A stretch of DNA of 64,000 bases from Cercis canadensis (Eukaryota; Streptophyta; Magnoliopsida; Fabales; Fabaceae). Of this stretch, positions 9,931-19,968 are shown piece after piece. The stretch lies in the NCBI GenBank assembly GCA_003255065.1, contig QAOA01006013.1, positions 807,408-871,407 on the forward strand, given 5' to 3'. Below the pieces are notes generated by a model. That model was given only the letters and a program-made list of their open reading frames with translations. It had not been told where the DNA came from and did no database searches. Position 1 is the stretch's first letter; every line of letters begins with the position of its first letter. The position numbers and the translations under genes were made by a program.

Positions 9931-12803
9931 TCAACCACCAGAGCTTCCAAACTTAAAGGTGAAAATCTGCTCAATTGCTTCAAGCGCAGAAACATTCCAA
10001 CTCTCAGCATGTCTAACAATCTATCAAGTGAAAAGTTCTTGGGGTCAATCAAATATGGAATTGAAAGAACCCATTAGAGCAAATGCTGTACATACAGCGT
10101 GGTTTTAATGCCGACCTTGAACTCTTTATCTAATTCATAGATTGTGCTTCCATCAATTGAAATGAGAGGTCTCCATGGAAGCTTCAAGTTGGTCCTGCAT
10201 ATCAAACAAAAGGAAGTTTAACAAATATTATGCCAAACTAACATCCAGCATTAGAGAGAAAGCAAGAGTTTCCCTAGTGATGATGATCTTCGACTTGGAA
10301 TCAGGCATGTATAACTGCAAATATCTCCTTAAGCATTGTTTTCCAATTAGCAATACATTAAAGCAGCAGTTTTTCATTAAATTTCTAGTGCCAAACTTTT
10401 CCAGTCCTCATAGATACTTTATTTTCCCGTAGTTGTTTGTGATTTATGAACAAGAAGCTATGGACGGAAACTTATGCATTCAGAAACATTATTACAATCC
10501 CACCCCAAGTTTGAGAGAAAACGTAATTTCAGTTGAGTTAAACGAACACATAGATCAAGAATCATGCGAAGAACCTTAATTTCCAGGTTGCCAGCACAAT
10601 ATTCGAGTCAGAATTCATATCCTGCATATGAAGTTATCTCATGAGCAAAGCATGAATCTGCATCTTTTAAACAATATAACGAATTATAAACAGTATTATT
10701 CCAAGAGGCTCATGTCTTGTCAGTTTCTAACCAGAGCAGGAGACTGACAAGAAATTCTTTCGAATATAACCAAGAACCCAATGAGTAAGAAAAGGCTCAA
10801 AGGATCTGGAACTTAAAATTCATAATGATCTCTAAAACAGGTAGCCAGAGCTGAAGCAAAATTTTAACACTCAAGGGTTCTTTGTCATTGAAACTTCCAA
10901 GCGCAATGCAAGGCTGCATTTAGGAAACTCAGATCGATGATACCTTTCGTACGGACTTTCAGCTTCTTTCAGTTTTATTAAAAGAGCACACTTAATGACA
11001 ACCGATTAGTAACAACCAAGGCTAAATGTTTCACGTCAGTCTGTCTGTTAAATAATTGAAAAGCAGATCTGATGCAGAAGTTCCAGTTTTTGATGTGACA
11101 ACTAGCATCAAACGTCAATTCAAACAGAGTGACTACCTTCTCAATCTTTTGGAGTCTAATTGACGCACATTCAAAGAAAGGAACCAGCAATTTCAAGTTG
11201 CGCTCATATAACTCCTTACCTGAATAGCCACACATCACAATTTCAGTTATTTTTTGTCACATTTTCACACCGATTTTTTTTTTTTCAGTTAGTTCGTCTG
11301 AGTCTTTCACAAGTTATAAACAGCTAGCAGAGAGAGAGATAACAATTCAGCTCAAGTTACTGACTGAGTAATTGAATGTGATAATTAAACTGCACAAAGA
11401 ATCTTCACTTATAGTAAAAGTAGATTTGAGGCTACGCAAAGCGCACCAATCGAAAGCAATATTATGACAAAACTAGTTTTGAAATCAAAATATAAAGTAG
11501 ATAAACTTCGGAGATCAGATTTGATGAATGAAAGTTAAAGCTAATGCATTCCAGCATGTTATTTTAATAAGAATACCAATAAAGAAAAGGACAAGAACAT
11601 AAACAGAACATAATGAAGGAGTACTCTTCTGAAGTATGATGAGGGAGTGTAAGTAGGAACAGGAAAAGTAAGTGCCGAATGGCTTAACTACATGATATTT
11701 ACTGCATATAAACAAACTAAGAACAAATTATGCTCTTAATGTACGACATTAATGCAATTTATTCCACAAGAAAAAATTAACAAGACCAGAGATTTCAGTT
11801 AAATTCAACAATAAAGTGGAAAGCATGCAATGCAGTAAGTGCATCAATATCAACTAGGGAATTAATAGATGAACTAAAGAAGAGAGACAAGCCAAATGCA
11901 GTAGAACCAGTAAAAAATAGTCCATGGTAAAACTCATAATTATTCTTACCACGAAATTTAATAGTTGGATCTTCAAAGATACAATCTTCAGCATAAATTG
12001 CATAAGTAAAATTCCCTGGTTGTCAAACACAACCAAGAGAGGTCTCTGTTAAATAAAGAATAAGAAACGCCAATTATGTCCCCTAATGCTATTTCTCTAA
12101 GGATGGTCCTTGAAGTGTTTGCAAAGTAAAGCTTTCTGCATACATTCAGCATAATATAGTGCTACATAATTTACCAGAAAAGAAACTGATGCTATGATTA
12201 TATTTTAAATAGGAAAGTAAGTGTAACATGTATATGAATCGCAAAATACCCCTCATGCAAGAGTTGTAAAATTGTGCTGATATATGATAGAGAACACAAA
12301 TTAAAAAAGGATACCTGTAACAAAATAAGCGTTCTCATAATCAGATTTAATGATCATTAGAACATCATCAACACTTGAAACCGGGAATTCCGCAGTTTGT
12401 TTCTCAATATCTCTACCCAAAATGCAGCACATCAAGGGATCCCAAAATCAAATAATTAAGAATAGCAAAAGCAGGGTTTACCAACAAACTAAAGAAACCT
12501 TTCTTGGTCGGAGGGAGAGAAAAGTCTGAGGAGCTCCGTGACTCCGCTTACGGCCAGTTTCAATATCTGAGGGGCTTCTCTGTTATCAGTTGCAGGATCC
12601 TTTTTGTTATACTTGGGTGCGGTTGAGCAGCAATGGACGCCATGGATTCTCTGCAAGTCAAGGGTCAGAATCTAATTTATATCGAAGAGGATCATCATTA
12701 ATATCAAGTAAATGATAAAATCTGACTCTGCCTGTTTTAGTTGGGACTGGGAGTGTAAGGGTAGAGGTAGAGGAGCTCGTCCACAGGACCACACTGTAGC
12801 CAT
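9931..12803 (-). CDS. DUF2358 (NTF2-like fold) protein, probably plastid-targeted, 8 exons
   Basis: On the minus strand the exons are 12803-12727, 12648-12499, 12412-12315, 12015-11950, 11219-11137, 10621-10575, 10194-10116 and 10020-9931, giving 229 aa. All introns are GT-AG. The joined protein carries the DUF2358 signature: SVDDVLMIIKSDYENAYFVTG, then AIYAEDCIFEDPTIKFRG, ELYERNLKLLVPFFECASI, NIVLATWKLR, LPWRPLISIDGSTIYELD and a final RHAESWNVSALEAIEQIF. The family has an NTF2-like alpha/beta fold and is mostly plastid-located; its reaction is unknown. The N-terminus is uncertain. The ATG at 12803 has a strong plant context (AAAATGGCT) and gives a transit-like leader, but it needs the second AG of a CAGAG acceptor. 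An ATG at 12915 in another frame joins through the first AG and gives 267 aa. The gene lies head to head with DRT102. Confidence 0.85.
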
Positions 12804-12915
12804 TTTCTACGAGATTGAGGTGAAGGTTTTGAAAGGAAAGGACTTCACTTGACTTGCCCTTCCGAACAGAGTAAGAGAAACATGGTCCAGACTCTAAACT
12901 CGAGTATGTCGTCAT

Positions 12916-13574
12916 TGAATTTGAGACACAAGATACAATTATGTTATGTGTGGCTGAACGCGTATGGGTGTGGCACATTCAATGAGACCATGGTGCAAGT
13001 CATAAATCATAATGGACCCGGTCCATATGAAAGCCCAGTTCTTCTATATCCAGTATTCCCCTTCGTCTTTGAATTACTCTGCTACTCGCCTCTTTTTTAT
13101 CTTCATATTACGTGGATGCTGAAAGCCGGAGGGCGATGGCCTTGCTGTTCTTGTGGCAGTCATGTGTTACCGACTCTGTGTCACCGGAACTAGCATCGGT
13201 TTTTAACAGGAACGCCCATTCCTAGTTTCTAACAGTATACTGTTAACTCTGAGAGTATTTTTTTACACCACTTTTATATGGATACAGAACAGTTGTTAGA
13301 TCAAATGTCAACTTGCTCGGCTCCCATCTAGATAAACTAAATCTGATTAAAACAAAATGAAAGATATTTTTGTAATTTCATCAAAAGTTCAAGGTAACAA
13401 GTGTAATTACTCAATTCAATTAATTAGACCAAAAATAAAGTCCTGGTTCATTTGTCTGTTTGCTTTGGCTTACCCAGTTTCGGATCTCTATAATCTGGCT
13501 GTCTAATAGTAAGAAAATATCTCTCACAGTGAGTCTCTCTACTCTCTCGAGTCTTCACCACCAAATCCAATACC
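12916..13574. promoter_or_regulatory. Shared divergent promoter region (DUF2358 / DRT102)
   Basis: About 660 bases (770 if the 12803 start is right) separate two divergent start codons, so both promoters must lie here. The half next to DRT102 ends in a CT-rich leader (CTCTCTACTCTCTCGAG) directly before its ATG. No separate gene is supported. Confidence 0.55.
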
Positions 13575-14495
13575 ATGGCAGACACCAACGAGACGACTCA
13601 CCCTGTTAAAATCCTCGCCGGCGCCGATTCCTTTGGCTGCTCTCTTAAGGACGCTTTAGTCTCCCATCTGCGTTCCCTTAATATTGATGTTGAGGACCTC
13701 GGAACTTCCTCTTACTATTCAATTGCAGCCGAGGTTGGTCGCCGGGTTTCTGAGTCTTCCTCATCTTCCTCCTCCATTGAGACCCGTGGCCTTGTTGCCT
13801 GTGGCACCGGCGTTGGTGTCTCGATCTTCGCCAACAAATTCCCCGGCGTCTTCGCTGCTACTTGCCTAAACCCCTCTGATGCTCTCAATGCTCGCTCCAT
13901 CAACAATTCCAACGTTCTCGCCGTCTCCGGCATGTCTACCTCGCCTGAATCTGCCATTGAAATTCTCAACACCTGGCTCAATACCCCTTTCAAATCGCCA
14001 TGTCCTGCATCAGAGAACAAGCCCTGGCCCGATGAAATCCAGTCTTTTCTCGATAATTCGCTCGAAGAAATGCCGAAAATTGGTCAGGAATCGCAGCCTG
14101 TGGCCGATACCTGTGCGATTTGCTGTTTGGTTAAGAACCGAGAACTTAATCCGATTGATATAATTCCTGGTGGGTCGATGAAGATTCTAAGAGAAACTCC
14201 CACATCGGCTATCGTTAGGTTCAAGGCGGGGAGCGTGGAACCGGCCCATCACCACACATTTGGGCACGATTTGGTGGTGACTAAAGGCAAGAAAAGTGTG
14301 TGGAATTTAACCAAGAGTGAGAGGTACGATTTGACGGTTGCAGATTACTTATTTACTCCAGCAGGGGATGTGCATAGAGTCAAGTACTATGAGGATACTG
14401 AATTTTTCATCAAGTGGGATGGTCATTGGGATATGTTCTTCGACGAGGATCTTGAGACTGCTAACAACGCAATTGACAAGGAATTAGCTAAGTAA
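13575..14495 (+). CDS. DRT102: DRT102-like protein: RpiB/LacAB domain plus C-terminal cupin, intronless
   Basis: A 306-residue intronless ORF. Residues about 10-145 form a ribose-5-phosphate isomerase B/LacA-LacB type domain (KILAGADSFGCSLKDALVSH near the start, LVACGTGVGVSIFANKFPGV in the middle, ARSINNSNVLAVSGM later). Residues about 195-290 form a cupin with a metal-binding cluster, EPAHHHTFGHD near residue 224. This two-domain order is that of the plant protein DRT102, first described in Arabidopsis as a DNA-damage-tolerance factor by bacterial complementation; its true substrate is unsettled. There is no obvious transit peptide. The start codon context is ACCATGGCA and the length fits the family. 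Coding sequence is GC-richer than its surroundings. Confidence 0.95.
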   Translation: MADTNETTHPVKILAGADSFGCSLKDALVSHLRSLNIDVEDLGTSSYYSIAAEVGRRVSESSSSSSSIETRGLVACGTGVGVSIFANKFPGVFAATCLNPSDALNARSINNSNVLAVSGMSTSPESAIEILNTWLNTPFKSPCPASENKPWPDEIQSFLDNSLEEMPKIGQESQPVADTCAICCLVKNRELNPIDIIPGGSMKILRETPTSAIVRFKAGSVEPAHHHTFGHDLVVTKGKKSVWNLTKSERYDLTVADYLFTPAGDVHRVKYYEDTEFFIKWDGHWDMFFDEDLETANNAIDKELAK

Positions 14496-14837
14496 TTTGC
14501 AAAAAGAACCAAAATTTCCTACAAGGTTACGGTTTTCGGTGTATGCTGTAAGTTTTTATGCATCCTTTGAAGATGTTATGAATAAAGGGGGTGCTAATAT
14601 GTTGCCCAGGACTATGTCAAGAATCTTATCATCGCGAGTCTGTGACAGACGCGGGCCTTTGCATCTGCGTCAAACAAGTGTGTGTCATGTAGCACTTTTC
14701 GTCCTTGAATAATATATCATGTGTTTGCTATATAAAGGTCTCTCGTTATCTTATGCCTAGATATGTTTTCTGCTCGGTCCCGTTTTAAGTTGTTGATCTG
14801 CCCAGGTCTTCTGTGATAGGATTTGTTATGGTAACCA
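14496..14837 (+). other. DRT102 3' untranslated region and short spacer
   Basis: No coding sequence. A GC-richer patch near 14637-14672 gives way to TATATCATGTG and TATATAAAGG. The ZDS pseudogene begins just beyond. Confidence 0.4.
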
Positions 14838-15921
14838 GGTTGAGTTAACACATTCACCAAAATCAGATGCAAGTTGCATCATGCAGCTTCATCCATTGCA
14901 TACCATCGTCACACATGATTATGCATAAGCAAGTCAGGCATGAAAGTGAAAATTTAGAAGAATATCCTTGTCGTTCGATGTGAAAATCTTCAGCTTCCTC
15001 TGTTGCCTACCAACCAAAAGAAAAGAGTTCATAAAGAAGTTCAACAATAATGATCAAAGAGAAATATGTTGTTAAAACAAAAGCATCTCGCTATTTAATT
15101 TCAACGTGGATTGGATAAGAGAATCACCTTGACTTTTCTTACCCAACCATTGTATCTAAGTTGCACTGTGACTACAGGAACTCCAACTAGTTCATATATG
15201 TTTTTGAAAAACTCCTGTTCGCTCCACTCTGATGTAGTTTATCTTTTAATTCAAGGGACATCACAAGTTGCCATCAAAGTAAATCTCTCTTAAGGCATTA
15301 GAGATTAATTCCATAACGTGGGCTCAAACCTGTGACATATGTACTCCCATTAGCAGATTTATCGTAAAGTTTCTTTCTGCATCCCCACATAAGATGGAAC
15401 CGGTTCCAGAAATGGATGAGACTATGAATAGGAAGAAATTGATATAGTCATCATGGAAATATTCTGTATCTAAAGATTATACCTGTTCCCTCTATCAGTG
15501 ATATAACTTCCGGAAAGGGCCGCTCAAATAAACATCTGGTGAACCCTTCAGCATTCGCAGGAAGGAAGTCTCAGTCTTTGTGCTAAATAATGCAAATGTG
15601 GTAAGCATGCAACGAGGATTGATATTATCACAGTCAATAAACCCAGGGGAATGAGCTACTGGGTCCCACATTTTTTGAATACGTGTGCCACCTTTGGACG
15701 AAAACCAGTCTGTAAAGCTAATCTGTAACAAATGTATGTAATGTTTAAATGAAAGAATGTGACATTAAAATAGAAGATAAAAAAACACAGTCGGCACAAA
15801 ATAATGCATGAATGTTAGAAAAGAAGGATGTTTTTTGGTATTTTTACTCAATTTCGTCTAGCGCCTAAGTCCTCCTCCCACATATTTTCTGTTGTATGAA
15901 AACGAGTGTGTATGATGGGAA

Positions 15922-16230
15922 CAGGTGGAATAAGCCTAATTATAAAGCTGAGAAAACAAATAATCAAGGAATACTGTAACAACAGCGATCCACAAAAACA
16001 AGAAAATAACATATCTTACACTATTCAAATTCCTTATGTCCCTCGCAGCACCGTGTGGGTCAACAAGAGCTTTGACAACTGGACTCGGTGCAAGAGCCAC
16101 AGCATTTCGAACCTTATCACGATTCTACACATAAACAATATGTAAAATCAAATGCAACACAAGTCCCATTAGGAAAGACCGAAAGAGAACAGATATATTA
16201 TTACAGGATCTGAAATAGAACTGTAAATAT
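15922..16230. repeat. Internal tandem repeat unit A in the ZDS pseudogene (exon 6 plus flanking introns)
   Basis: About 310 bases beginning GAACAGGTGGAATAAGCC recur at about 16575-16880 with many substitutions. Each copy spans ZDS exon 6 and both intron edges. About 345 bases of unrelated sequence lie between them. Confidence 0.8.
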
Positions 16231-16574
16231 AAAAAAAGTATAATATCTATTTTTCCAAATTTGTTTTTGCTTTTTTTTTTGGGGGGGTGGGGGGAAGAGT
16301 TATAAAATGCCTTACCAATACAGGACCTGGAAGGATTCATTTTCAAGACATCCGAAACTTACAGACTCGGATTAATTTCACAAAACTCGTGCCTCCTCAT
16401 CACACCAAAGAGTTAAGATCATTTTCCTCTGGTTCAGTGCTTCCATTAATTTCACAAAACGCGTTTTTGTCATGCAACACCAAACAGGTTTTCTTAAGTT
16501 ACGCAACTGTGCAGTATCTAAAGAGAATTGCTTGGCGCTAACCCACAAACTGACAAACATTTGAGAGTTGACGT

Positions 16575-16880
16575 AACAGGTGGAATAAGCCTAAATATAA
16601 AGCTGAGAAGACAAATAATCCAGGAACACTGTAAGAAAAGGGATCCATAATAACAAGAATATAACATATCTTCTTACACTGTCCAAATTCTTTATGTCCC
16701 TCATAGCACCATCTGGATCCACAAGGGCTTTGACATCGTGACTCTGTGCAAGAGCCACAGCATTTCTAGCCTTATCACAAGTTTGTACATAAACATTATG
16801 TAAAATCAAATGCAACACAAGTCCAATGGAAGAAAGAGAATAGCTATATTATTATAGGATTGAACTAGAACTGTAATAAT
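16575..16880. repeat. Internal tandem repeat unit B in the ZDS pseudogene
   Basis: Second copy of the exon 6 unit. It is closer to the intact ZDS exon 6 in some positions and further in others, for example the codons after LALA/LAQS. Confidence 0.8.
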
Positions 16881-16929
16881 ATTATTTTTATCTAAAAAAA
16901 GAACTGTAATATACATTTCATACATTTCT

Positions 16930-17290
16930 TGAAAAGCAAGGAATATAAACAGATTCCTGTGTGCTGGAATCCTCAATGTGTATATTCTAGGATAGAAATC
17001 AAAGCTTACATTTCAAGTACAAAGTCCTGCTTTACAAAAGACACCCACAGTTTCAGAACAGGCACAAAAAATAACTTACTGTAAGCATCTTCGCAAGGCA
17101 TAGCAATTGCAATGACTTAAGACTGATGCTACTTTAGGATGCAACACCAATCCTTTGTCAACCCCATGAACCATCACCATTACTCCAATCTGTTCAAAAG
17201 CAAGAAATATAAACAGATTCTGATGTGCAAGAATCCTCAAATGTGTATATTCTAGAATAGAAATCAAAGATTCCAGTTCAAGAACTATAG
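16930..17290. repeat. Pair of about 95-bp direct repeats beside the ZDS pseudogene
   Basis: A segment at about 16930-17025 (AAAGCAAGGAATATAAACAG to GATAGAAATCAAAG) recurs at about 17195-17275 with a few changes. The last orphan exon sits between the copies. Confidence 0.6.
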
Positions 17291-17627
17291 GGCCATGAGT
17301 TCTGCTAGGCCAATGCTTTCTCTCCCATCTCATTTCCAAAGTTAATCTCAAACATTTTAACAAAATTTCGGCCCAAACAGTGAGAAGTTCAACTACAACC
17401 AGAGTTTGGAGAGAATACCTAGCATATTGTTAATCAAAGCGTAGAAAAAAAAAATTACCAATCAAACAAAAAATCAATTTTATGCATGAATGTCAGATAT
17501 GTACCTCGACACTGGTAGCATAAAGCCTACCAGTAAACTTCTCCATCTCACTTTTCTTATCCTTTATGACAGGAGATGCCAGGTATCCTTCATCAATATG
17601 CCTATACAATTCCGATATCTCCAGAAC
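17080..17627 (-). pseudogene. Two unidentified spliced exons (gene remnant or part of an unrecognised gene)
   Basis: Minus-strand exon 17627-17505 (123 bases, 41 codons) ends in a clean GT donor. The next exon, 17189-17080, starts after a clean AG. Joined in phase 0 they stay open for 77 codons, with sequence such as ISELYRHIDEGYLASPVIKD followed by IGVMVMVHGVDKGLVLHPK. The splice sites and composition look like real exons, but I do not recognise the family. I find neither a start exon upstream nor continuation downstream, where the ZDS pseudogene begins. It is most likely the remains of a gene interrupted by that duplication. Confidence 0.45.
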
Positions 17628-17639
17628 CTGTAACGCATA

Positions 17640-19114
17640 GAGTTTAGAGTATTTTGATAATAAAAGGGATCAAAAGAAGGCGCCTGGAAATGGAATATCC
17701 GTGTGTTATTTTGAGTGAGTATTAAAATTAGTAAAAACTAGAGAATCCATTAAAAAGAATTTATCACAGAAGGTTAGTCGCATATAAAGGCACAAAGATA
17801 AATTAGCATACTTAGCGGACGCAATCTGTTAAACTCAAACTTAGCCCTGATCCCAGTTACTTGAATTCAACTATAAGAGAACTAAGCCCAAATGCAGCAC
17901 ATGACCTACAAGTGCGAAAATCAATCAAGCATTACGAAAATTACAAAACGGCTCCTAAAACTAAAAATTAGAATCAGCCCAAAAATCAAAACTAATCCAA
18001 ACTACTATGATGGTGCGGTTAAACTTGGTATTTCTTGACGGTAATCCATCCTGTGTTAATTTGTCTTCCAAAGAACTATAAAATATTTTGCCATTAAGAT
18101 TTCATTTTTGCATTTGATCTACCAAACCTTCTTGCATGGACTACACTGCACTAACAGTGCCCCACAAATACTATTTAGAAACCTTGATAGAAAAACAAAC
18201 AAAAATTGAACCATACCTGATATTTCTATAACCTATGAACCCGTCTCCAACATTGCACCACTGATTAATCAAGAAATGCGGGCACCATCTCTAGTTAACG
18301 CCCGAAGAGGAGCTATCGCCAGGCCGGCACCGGCGTATATGTTACGGACTCTGCTGCCACCGAGACTGAGGTTTTCGTTCCGCTCCGTTTCTAGTAGTAA
18401 GCCTTTCTTTTACACCTTTCTTTCGCCGGAGATTGACACTGTTGTGCCGTTAAACTAACGGTAACACTTGGCGTTAGTATAAAGCCACCACAAGCGGGCG
18501 TTAAAGACTCACGCTACTACGGCGTTAGACAGACGCAACTATAAAGATTAATAAATATCATGGCTCTTGGTCCTAACGGTAATTTTATTTTATTTTAATT
18601 TTGGGTTAATAAGGTGCTAATAATAACTTATCACTAATAAATGATTTTAAAAAAATTATTCTTTGACTCATAATTTTTTTAAAAAATAACATTAATTTTT
18701 ATATATAATTAGTTTTAATTTGATTCCTCTAACATGATTTATGTGAACAGTGCAATATCAACATTTGATTAAGAAGATGAAGTTACAAATTTTAAGAATT
18801 GAATTAGGACATTTTAGTTTACATAAAGTTTTTGTATTGCATATGTTGTGTGATTAATAAAATTAACTGTGAAAATAACCCCCACCTTTATGAAAATATA
18901 AAATAATTTTATTCATATATTTTAAAATAATAAATATAACTATTCAGTTGAATTTGTCATCAATAATTATATTTTTACTTTTAAACAGCTTTAAGAACTT
19001 CTTTATAAGTTGTTTGTATTTTTTTTTCTCAGTATTTTCTTTTTTTAAAATCTTTCCCTAAATTAGGCTTTGCTGAATATACGAAATATGTATCAAGACT
19101 TACCTTTTTACATC
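17640..19114. other. Intergenic, no gene supported
   Basis: Mostly AT-rich. A GC-richer block at 18276-18460 has a 60-codon plus-strand ORF with an arginine-rich, mitochondrial-presequence-like start (MLRTLLPPRLRFSFRSVSSS), but it hits a stop and is followed by several more. I could not link it to any exon. Confidence 0.4.
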
Positions 19115-19123
19115 ACAAGTTCA

Positions 19124-19578
19124 GGCACTTTGACTGGATTATTATACTTTTACAATTTTTTTACACATTTATCATATTTTTAAATTTATTTATCTTAATA
19201 TTATATTTTAAAAAAAATTTAAAATTAAAAAAAAGTTCTGACCCGTGAGACCTACTAAACACATCAATGGCCCCACGTCATGTCCCTCATAAATATTTTT
19301 CATCATATTTTAGTTTTTATAATGACTTTTTTATGATTTTCAAACATTGCAACTTTTTGTTTTTGTTNTTTATTCTTAGAAGACAATAAGAGAAGACATG
19401 TCATGGGTCCATTGGCCAGTCCTACATGGACATGCCGTGGGCCCATTGACTTGTTTATTAAGATCCACTCACTTTGATTTTTTATTTTTAAAAAGTATAA
19501 TATTAAAATAAATAAGTTTTAAAATATAATAAATGTGTAAAAAAATTATGGAAGTATAATAATCCGGTCAAAATACCC
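19124..19578. mobile_element. Mutator-like MITE with long terminal inverted repeats and 9-bp target duplication
   Basis: The 455-bp element starts GGCACTTTGACTGGATTATT and ends with the near inverse of that (AATAATCCGGTCAAAATACCC). The arms pair imperfectly over roughly 150 bases each, including a conserved GGCCCACGTCATGTCC/GGACATGCCGTGGGCC block. It is flanked on both sides by the same nine bases, ACAAGTTCA (19115-19123 and 19579-19587). Nine-base duplications are typical of Mutator-like elements. It has no coding capacity and contains one N at 19368. A relative lies at about 54190-54645. Confidence 0.85.
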
Positions 19579-19968
19579 ACAAGTTCATAACTTCTTTAAC
19601 AGAAACATGACGGGTCAATCAGATTCAGGTTGCAAGTGGTGTGGGCGGAGCGTTAAAATTGCATATTCTGATCCAGAGGCCAAGATTAGAGCATGCTCCT
19701 TATTGTGTAGTCACAAGATTTCACAACAATTATAAGCAGGAAAATTAAGATAAGATCATCCTCATACAGCAGGATAGAAATCACAACTAAATTAACATGA
19801 TTTCAACTATAAACAATACAGCTTGCTCAGGATGACTCTGTCATTATTTTTCAATTGAATATACATTTCAAAATGTTACATACATAACAAGCTACTGCGT
19901 ATAAATGCCATTACCTTCTCTGCAAATTACATGTAATCTTCTGTTGTTTGTATATGGATGGTGAAGTA

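Larger units (their letters stand above)
14838..16885 (-). pseudogene. Partial, decayed copy of zeta-carotene desaturase (ZDS) with internal exon duplication
   Basis: The minus strand aligns by eye with exons and introns of the intact ZDS at 19969-25491, in the same order. Present are: a scar of exon 11 near 14965-15010 with most of the exon missing; exon 10 at about 15128-15278, lacking about 19 bases including the codons for LQDLE; exon 8 at about 15325-15396; and exon 7 at about 15482-15722. Exon 6 is present twice, at about 16022-16126 and about 16681-16785. Exon 9 and its flanking introns are deleted. Exon 7 has lost two residues after GGTR, and its end has shifted to a stop (FRKLYH). 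The first exons (transit peptide, FAD motif) and the C-terminus are absent. Introns are retained, so this arose by DNA duplication, not retrocopying. No functional enzyme can be made. Confidence 0.92.

Noticed and set aside
18276..18458. Plus-strand 60-codon ORF with a mitochondrial-presequence-like start
   Set aside because: It is followed at once by several stops with no plausible donor leading to other exons, and no homologous domain is visible. GC-rich composition alone is not enough.
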